Assembly (NCBI GenBank): GCA_930367215.1
Contig: OV884056.1
Span: forward strand, 248,833,127-248,897,126
Source of the DNA: Pollenia angustigena
Lineage: Eukaryota; Arthropoda; Insecta; Diptera; Polleniidae
Direction of reading: 5' to 3'
Length of the DNA: 64,000 bases
Part shown: positions 57,382 to 64,000 of the stretch, piece after piece
How positions within the stretch are numbered: the first letter of the stretch is position 1
Layout: each line of letters begins with the position of its first letter
Translations under genes and position numbers: made by a program
Notes under the pieces: model-generated
What the model was told of the DNA's origin: nothing
Databases searched by the model: none
What the model saw: the letters and a program-made list of their open reading frames with translations, nothing else

Positions 57382-58295
57382 CACGCAGAGAAAAACATGG
57401 TTGAAGTATGGCTGGTTACCCTGACATGTTTCCCAAATCCCTCTGAGGAGATCGAGTGGTAGCGATCGAACCTTGTCAGGGTAACCAGCCGCCTGGGTTC
57501 GAATCTCTGGTCGGTCAAGAATGAATGATTCTCTATAACAATTTTAATTTAATTTTCATGTTGTAAAATTCCATTCTTCGTAAAAATAATTTAATGAAAA
57601 TTAAATTTGATGAACTTAAGCCTGATTAAAAATATTGAAAATTTGGATTAAAGCCCATAAACAGTTCAGCAAAATTACCACAATACTAATTATATTTTAA
57701 AATATTGTATGTTTAATTTTAAATTTAAAATAATATGATTAGAAAGTAACAACATTCTGGTCGTTTGCATTTTACTTGGTTTGCTTAAAATTCTCATTAA
57801 TTTTATTTTAATTATTGATTAAAAGACATAAATTTACGTAGAATAATTTAGTAGAACAGAGAAAATGGTATTGAAGGTCGTCAAAAGCTGGAATATGAAG
57901 CAAAGGGGTTTTTTTTTTATAAAAGTGGAACATAAAAAATTAAATTAAATTTAATTATAATTTGACACTTAACAAAGAAATTGAAAAATGGATGAAATAA
58001 ATAACCATAATATGGTTAACATTCAACATATTGTTGTAAATTCCGACCATCATATGGTTACTTGTCAAGGTTCTGGGAAATTTTGACCATATTATGGTTT
58101 ATTTTGAACATAATATGTTTAGTTTTGACCATATTATGGTTGATTCCGGGAAATGTTTTTGTTGATTTTAACCATACTATGGTCATATATAAACATAATG
58201 TCGTAACCTGCAAACATAAACATTGATAAAATCCGACCATAGTATGTTGCTCTTAGAATATGTTTCCCTCCAATCATATTTTTTTTCTACGCGTG
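57382..58295. mobile_element. Family B MITE, copy 3, carrying a SINE
   Basis: Ends CACGCAGAGAAAAACATGG and CATATTTTTTTTCTACGCGTG (the outermost six bases complementary to the left end in family style). AACCATAATATGG-type words fill 58000-58260. The 5' part is occupied by SINE copy 2. The 60- and 81-codon minus frames are non-coding repeat sequence. Confidence 0.75.
57420..57690 (+). mobile_element. tRNA-derived SINE, copy 2
   Basis: The head GAGATCGAGTGGTAGCGATC and the B box CTGGGTTCGAATCTC are closer to a tRNA than in copy 1. The same body and tail follow (CAGTTCAGCAAAATTACCAC, AATACTAAT). The 5' side has CTGGTTACCCTGACA, complementary to TGTCAGGGTAACCAG inside the head, a possible hairpin not kept in copy 1. 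Confidence 0.85.
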
Positions 58296-59255
58296 TAAAA
58301 TATTTAAGGACACCTATAAACCGAGGACAAATGTACATACATCGACAGAAAACTGAAAGCAAGAAAAAAATATTGACATATATTTTCTTTTCCGCATTTA
58401 AAAAATATTTTTCGTTCGTTACAAACACATTAAACTTGCACTAGAGTTTGTAGGTACTACATCGGGTTTGTCAGAATACAGTTTCCTTTTTAGCTACATA
58501 TAATCTTTGCGGATATGCTAACACAGCTCTTATAAATACATACATTTGTACATATACACTCATATATTTTTTTTATATTTTATTGCTATTTTATTTGTAT
58601 CTGTAAATTAGTTTTCGTGTGTTTATTTAGTTGTTTTTAAGATAAAATTAATCGATATAATCAGAGTCAAGTTTCATTACTTTTTAATAAAAAAAAATTA
58701 CTTTTCGATTCTTGTTTATTTTTCTTTTCAGTTTTAATACGAGTATTAAAAATATTTGTTATACTCAAAATGTAATCAACATAAAAAGGATATTTCGTAA
58801 AAAAAAAAAAAAATGAAAAACGTAAAAGAAAAACGATTTTCTAACAAGTCTGTTGCTCTTGAGTATTTTATTAAAAAAAAACGCCAATGCAGAAGATTGA
58901 TGAAGTTAATTTTAAAAGAAATTTACTTACCAAAATAATCCTTGATGGAATTAGAGAGACACGCTTAAATCACTGAATAATTATAATGGCTTAATTTCTT
59001 GCATATGACAAGAAGCGAAGTGGTTTAAAAAGTTTGTAATTTCTTTATTTTAAAGCCAATATAATTTTTCTATTACCATTCACTAATGAATAGGGAATGC
59101 AGTTAGTTAAGGCGTGAAAAAATAAGTCAATTCGTAGATTAGAAGTCACACCCTTTCCAAAATTTTTACTATTTCATTTTTAAGGGGTTTTTCCCAGTAG
59201 CAATGTAAAGTCAGTACTGCTTTATTGCTCGGAGATCTCGAATTTAACGATCCTT
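58296..59255. other. No recognised gene
   Basis: AT-rich, with a poly-A run near 58799. The plus frame 58223-58444 overlaps the end of the family B copy and is unsupported. Confidence 0.4.
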
Positions 59256-59590
59256 GAAGAACAAAAACAACACGTATTCGTCAATAAATGCCTTCGCCGG
59301 ATCCTTCAAATATTTTAAGCTCAAACTATAACAAATTCTGAGTAATGGTTAAGAGCGCCACAACCTCTAATTGCTCATGACATCAAAATACGCAAATATA
59401 GATGGTTGGGTCATACCCTACGTAAGCCAACCCAGGACATCAATAGGAAATCCCTTGATTACAACCCAAAGAGAGCCAGAAAAATGGGATGACCTAAAAA
59501 ATATGTAGACGTCAAGTTGAAATCGAACTACAAACTGCTGGATTAATCAGGAATGAATGAAACTGTGAATGGTGAGCGCTACCTGGAGAT
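59256..59590 (+). pseudogene. LINE reverse transcriptase C-terminal fragment
   Basis: The plus strand reads FVNKCLRRILQIF, stop, then IKIRKYRWLGHTLRKPTQD and DYNPKRARKMG. The CLRRIL / (K)(W/Y)RW(I/L)GHTLRKP / NP-G-R pattern is typical of the C-terminal end of one group of LINE polyproteins. Several stops; no upstream RT domain. The clade differs from the Jockey copies in the window but is not assigned further. Confidence 0.7.
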
Positions 59591-59625
59591 GATATCCAAC
59601 TTTTTTTTCCCCAAAATGACTTGAC

Positions 59626-60123
59626 TTGCATGACATGTGGTTTCAACAAGACGGTGCCACATGCCACACAGCACGCTTAACAATGGACTTATTGAGAGGC
59701 GAGTTCGGTGAACATTTTATTTCACGTTCGGGGCCGGTCAATTGGGCGCCTAAATCGTCCGATTTAACGCCTTTAGACTATTTTTTGTGGGGCTATGTTA
59801 AAGCTCATGTCTATACACACATGCCCGCTTCGATTGACGCATTGGAAGAGAACATTGAAGCATTTATTCATGATATACCGGCCGAAATGTTGGAAAGAGT
59901 ATGCCAAAATTGGACTAAGCGGATGGACCATTTGAGGCGCAGTCACGGCCAACATTTGCATGAAATAATCTTCAATTATATGGACCGTACTATCGATTCA
60001 AATAAAGATTTCATGCATTTTTATGAATTTTATGTGTTTTTTTTTAACTTTTCTATAGCTCCTAAAAAATCACCCGCTATATTGGCTCTTAACATTTCCT
60101 CTCAAGTCTATTATTCCCGTTGA
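59626..60123 (+). pseudogene. DD41D mariner-like transposase, 3' half, open frame
   Basis: An open frame of 165 codons whose start is not a true start: the element is 5'-truncated at about 59615, next to LINE sequence. Landmarks: DMWFQQDGATCHTARLTMDL (second catalytic D), ISRSGPVNWAPKSSDLTPLD and FLWGYVKAHVYT, with 41 residues between the D of QQD and the D of PLDYF. Then come ASIDALEENIEAFIHDIPAE, VCQNWTKRMDHLRR and HEIIFNYMD. It is better preserved than the copies at 28395 and 44834, with no stop in about 125 family-like residues, so it was inserted more recently. The last about 40 residues after the family end are readthrough. Confidence 0.85.
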
Positions 60124-60290
60124 TTCTGCGGCTTACAGGAACCCTTTATTTTTGCGTAAGTTAATTTTTTTTCATCATACAAATATGGGACCGCAACCAA
60201 TCGACGCAATATTTTTTTCTGATAAAAATTATACAAAAAAACGTATTTTCGATTTTTGTCAGTTACAGCGTTCTTTAATTATATATATAC

Positions 60291-61010
60291 TTGCTGACCC
60301 GGCAAACGTTGTTTTGCCATATAACTTATTTCTTTTTAATGTTAAGGTGTTAAGGTGACTGCATGCCAAATTTTAAGCAAACCTGTTGATTAGTTAAGAA
60401 GATAATAAAAGTTATAGGCTATAGTTCTTTCCAGATGTAACACTCTTTGCCTGCGAAATTTCAAGAAAATCGGTTGATTAGTTAAGAAGATATTGGAAGG
60501 GGGAGCTTTTACCGCTACTGCCCCATTCCCTATTTCCTTTCAGAAGTGACAGATCTCCATGCCAAATTTTAAGAAAACAGGTTAATAAATTTAGAAGATT
60601 AGGGAGGAGGAGCTTTTCCCCCTCTTGCGCTATTTCACGCCCTAAATAATAAAAACTATAGGCTATAGTTCTTTCCAGATGTTTTACTATTTACCTCCAA
60701 TATTAAAAGAAAATCGCTTAATTAGTTAAGAAGATATAGGAAGGGGAGCTTATACCCCTATTGCCCTATTTCACGCCTTATTCCCCAATTCCTTTCAGAT
60801 GTTACAGTGCCTGCATTGTCCTATCTTCCTCCCTCTAGCGATATGAAATATACTATATTTTTTTTTTGATATTTGTATGGGAATATATAGGAAAATCTAA
60901 ATGCCATATCCCCGGAACCCCTAGGCCGATTTCATGCAAACTTCTTTAATTTGGAGGTTTTTCGGACATAAGTCGGATGGGACTTACGTAATGACCTGCA
61001 ACATAGTCCT
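60291..61010 (+). mobile_element. Dispersed GCTGACCCGGCAAACG repeat with internal repeats
   Basis: Begins TGCTGACCCGGCAAACGTTG (compare 25080). Units of about 110-130 bases share GCCAAATTTTAAG(A/C)AAAC, TTAGTTAAGAAGATA, GGCTATAGTTCTTTCCAGAT and GGGGAGCTTNTACC, three to four copies between 60365 and 60800. No ORF. Confidence 0.65.
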
Positions 61011-62440
61011 ACGGTGCTCTCTCTTCTCTATCACGTCAGGTTTTCGATACACAAAAAAAAATCACTAGTTTATTTAAAAATCAATGAGTTTTCAAAAGTG
61101 AATGGCGTTATTTGAACGTCGTTTGTATTTTGTTGGTTCGGTTTCACGTATTAGAGTATAGCAATAGTCTCCTAGCATGCTTTGTCTCAAAATCCTTGAT
61201 AAGTTCTTTTAATTTTCATTAAATCGTGGTGAGCACGCTCCCCATGTTTGCGCTCACTGCACCTAGTACGAATGAAGAATATGCAAAACATTGTCGGTGT
61301 CCACGGTATTTCCAAGTTTCTGACTGCAAAACCAAAATAATGTTAATATGCTAATTTAAATGATTCTGATATTGTATATGGTTATTTCCAAAAAAAAACG
61401 TCAACCACAAAAAATGGAAAAAAAAAATTTTCTTTTCAAGATTTATTTAGAGAATTGCTTATATTTTTTTAATATATGCGTATAAATTAATTGATTCGAA
61501 AAAAAGATAAATGGTAAACGAAGTACTACAACTTTCAACACATACTTGTGTATATTAGAAAATATGCATTTGGAACAACAATACTCTAATCTAAGGCATA
61601 TTTATGATCTGAAAAACATTTTTTATTAAGTTTCTTATATAAAGGATTATAAATAGCAACATAAACAAATTTTAAATCATGGTGGAAAAATTGTCCCGTT
61701 TACAATTTCTTTAACAATTTATTTAAAAAAATGTAATTCATATTTTATTTTGAAATCGAAACCATTTTTAGGGCACATTAGTACGCAACATTTTAAAATT
61801 AATCCCAATAAAATATTGTGTCAGGTTTCGCAGAAATCACTGTTTAAATGGTTACCCCTTAAAACCCACTTCAGTTTTTTGTCCCGTTTACAATCACTGG
61901 TTTTAAAGAGCTAATTGAGAGTTAAAAGAATCATTAATTTAAAAAATGAAAATCAGGTTGTTTTTTACAGTTTTGTCAATATAAACGTGTGCGAATGTCC
62001 CGTTTACATCTTGAAAGTGCCCATATCCTATTTTCCAACCAAATATTCGCCACACACAAAGCAAAAATAGCTGAAATCAGTAACACACGATCTCCCTGAC
62101 GTGCTTAAACGCTACTATTATGCATATTTAGAATGCATGTGGGCTTTTGTCAAATAAATAATAGTGAATTGTTATTGCCAGCATGCAATAACAAATGAAC
62201 AAGATGTGATAGCCCAAATTTTATGCCAGTTTCAAATTCAACGCACTCAGTCTGCAATAAATTTTTTTTCCAAATTTGTAGACCAGTGTATTTGGTGAAA
62301 GTAAACAAAATTCTGCTTCACTAGCTGCTAAAACTACTGCCTTGAGTAACTAACTTTATTGGCAGGGAGCGGTCAATATTAAATAATTTTTAGCAATTTT
62401 GCGTGCCGTGGTTAGAACTGAAAATTTAGACATTTCGAGT
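61011..62440. other. No gene; thrice-repeated GTCCCGTTTACA
   Basis: The 12-mer GTCCCGTTTACA occurs at 61693-61704, 61881-61892 and 61997-62008, all on the plus strand. The flanks differ, so it is not a simple tandem repeat. The rest is AT-rich without recognised features. Confidence 0.5.
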
Positions 62441-62470
62441 GCCAGTAATTTGCATTAAGTCTTTCAAAAG

Positions 62471-62764
62471 TATAAATATTGTAATGAAGCCATTCACTTC
62501 AAGAGAAGGTGAGTTAAAAGTTTTATTTTTTGCTTTTTAACATTTTTCATCAGCTATAAGTATCTATGCATAGTTAAGTTTGAAAGTTTTTTTCTTTCTA
62601 CCATATTTGAAAATAAGTTTCAAGAGTTTTTATTTTTTTAATGGTGGTTGACATTCTCATGGAAATGCCCATATATGAAAATAAAAATTTTATTTAATTA
62701 TAATTTCTGTAATAATTAACTGTTTTTATCAATTTTATTTTCAGACTTGCATATCATGAATTGA
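62471..62764 (+). promoter_or_regulatory. Possible gene start: TATA box, donor, microexon signals
   Basis: TATAAATA at 62471-62478 is followed by an initiator-like TTCACTTC (62493), a strong splice donor AAG|GTGAGT (62506-62514), a pyrimidine-rich acceptor TTTTATTTTCAG (62732-62743) and another strong donor GAG|GTAAGT (62762-62770), which would make a 21-base exon. The only ATG upstream of the first donor (62485) lies too close to the TATA box to be in the transcript. If real, these would be non-coding 5' exons of a gene continuing right. Chance co-occurrence is possible. Confidence 0.25.
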
Positions 62765-62845
62765 GGTAAGTTGGCTTTAAATAAATGTTTATGACTATAA
62801 CCGCGTGAAAAGCTGTGATTGTCTGGCCCGATTTCAGAAGCTCAT

Positions 62846-63108
62846 AATTGAGGGGCTTAAAGCACAAGGGGTTCAAGTGATTTATTTTAAATAATGAGAC
62901 AAAACGGTGATTTCGCTTGTGCTCCAAGCGAAGCCGGTATTTTAATGTCAAGTGCTTGAATTGTTCACCATATGTAGCGTCCGGATGAGAATCATACATT
63001 CACCTCTTGTGCTCTGAACAACTTCTCCGAACTATACCTATAATTCCATATGTAAACACAATTTTAGAAAAATGCACTTAAATCCCTTGTGCTTTGAGCC
63101 CCTCAATT
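62846..63108. mobile_element. MITE with CTTGTGCTTTGAGCCCCTCA ends
   Basis: 62846-62870 (AATTGAGGGGCTTAAAGCAC...) and 63084-63108 are inverted with one mismatch over 25 bases. The interior has more CTTGTGCT words. A small fragment, CATGAATTGAGG, precedes it at 62757. The 81-codon minus frame 62754-62999 is not supported. Confidence 0.75.
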
Positions 63109-63947
63109 GATATGATGCTTCTGGTCACACTAAAGCCAGAGCTTAAACTAACAAACTTGTTAACTGATATGATGAATTTGTTTTCAGGCGAAAAATCAGT
63201 ACGGAATTTAATTAATAGTACAATATTTGCAACTAATATGTTAATTAATGTTGGTTTTTTATTTTTTCTGTGAAATGTTGTTTTGTTAGCGCAAAATTGG
63301 TTAAATATGTAAACACTATTTTGTTCATGAGTTGAAGAGATTAACATGGACACCTGTCCTGTTGGCCAAATTCCATGGTACACTAAACCACAATCAATGC
63401 GTTTAGCAATCAGGTGAGGTAGCAATTTGATTGTATAACTTTACAGAACTATACACTCGCTGTATTAAAAAAAGGCGACAGCATCTGTTGAATAGCAACA
63501 TCACCTACGCAGACCTTGCCAAAGGCCGAACTTTTCCATTAAGAGTAAAAATCAGCCCTTAAATAGGCTTTTTCAATATCCCCCAACCCACAAATTTGGG
63601 TCCAAGTCACAACCACCAAGTTGTCCCCGAAGGGTCCTCAGCCAATCGTCAGAGTGGTGCTGTGCCACTAGAACCTACTGACTCCCATGAATTTTGGATT
63701 CTTCTAAACTCCAGGTATTTGCTGCACCCAATTTCTTCAGAGAATTTAATAATCGAAGGTGGAATATCCTTTTAGTGTTTCACTACATATACTTGGGGGG
63801 ACTCTTTTGTTTCATAAATAAGTGAGATTAAATGGCGGATGTGATCACTTTAAAATACTTTAAAGTTATTAAAGACACAAATATCTAGACTTGTAATTTG
63901 ATATGTTTCGATATGTAGACCAACAGATAAACATTACGCTAAAAACT
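63109..63947. other. No recognised gene; old repeat at 63640-63693
   Basis: The patch CCAATCGTCAGAGTGGTGCT with GTGCCACTAGAACCTACTGA resembles 17876-17932. A 115-codon minus frame (63078-63425) has no domain. Confidence 0.4.
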
Positions 63948-64000
63948 ACACAGAAAATATTCTCCAAACTTTTTCACCAATTAAAGCATTAATCAACAAT
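63948..64000 (+). mobile_element. Family W MITE, copy 3, cut by the window edge
   Basis: Starts CACAGAAAATATTCTCC and continues into GCATTAATCAACAAT, matching the left ends at 7815 and 13214. Only the first 53 bases are in view. Confidence 0.55.

Noticed and set aside
62485..62508. ATG of a short first coding exon (MKPFTSRE)
   Set aside because: It lies only a few bases after the TATA box, and splicing to the next exon gives a stop after 14 codons.

Overview
The window reads as a repeat-dominated, AT-rich intergenic or heterochromatin-like stretch of an insect genome, most probably a higher fly (Diptera). That assignment is an inference from the transposon families present: a Jockey-type LINE, DD41D mariner relatives, a Penelope-like element, hAT, pogo and Harbinger-type MITEs, and tRNA-derived SINEs. 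No bacterial operon architecture, rRNA gene, convincing functional tRNA gene or CRISPR array was seen. Nearly every open reading frame longer than 60 codons is either an antisense shadow or part of a decayed transposon.

Layout. 0-2 kb: hAT transposase remnant and an inverted pair of a dispersed repeat (family A, seven loci in the window). 2.2-4.05 kb: a MITE (family B) carrying a foldback MITE (D) and a TCGATA-rich hAT-like element (E). 4.1-5.3 kb: an 11-bp satellite of about 1.2 kb. 5.4-9.5 kb: further MITEs, one nested with a TTA duplication. 10.4-12.7 kb: a solo LTR and a second, interrupted LTR holding a pogo-type MITE and another TIR element. 12.9-13.1 kb: a long hairpin. 16.3-17.2 kb: a dispersed fly-type repeat with internal tandem units. 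18.7-18.9 kb: a possible small secreted peptide. 19.7-20.8 kb: a TIR element containing a CENP-B/pogo helix-turn-helix remnant. 21.3-23.9 kb: nested copies of families A, F, E and D. 25.7-34.9 kb: a very degenerate tandem repeat array (AAGTTATCG motif) broken by a tRNA-headed repeat, MITEs, a DD41D mariner pseudogene and a LINE 3' end. 35-37 kb: hairpin MITEs. 37.7-40.9 kb: a nearly full-length but disabled Penelope-like element with GIY-YIG domain and a hammerhead-like motif. 43-45.4 kb: a hAT MITE with a perfect 8-bp duplication and a TA-flanked DD41D element. 46.1-47.0 kb: Jockey-type ORF1 with three zinc knuckles. 48-50 kb: SINEs. 51.5-52.7 kb: the best host-gene candidate, an apparently broken gene for a secreted protein. 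53.0-55.9 kb: a Jockey-type LINE between 24-bp inverted repeats. 56-61 kb: MITE, SINE, LINE and transposase fragments. 62.4-62.8 kb: weak promoter and splice-site signals.

How the parts relate. Two SINE copies, a LINE fragment and a solo tail share almost the same last 34 bases, suggesting the SINEs borrow the LINE's 3' recognition tail. Nesting gives a relative insertion order at several loci, and target-site duplications (8 bp, TTA, TA, ATAT) support the classification of several non-coding elements. All boundaries were read by eye; no alignment or database search was run.
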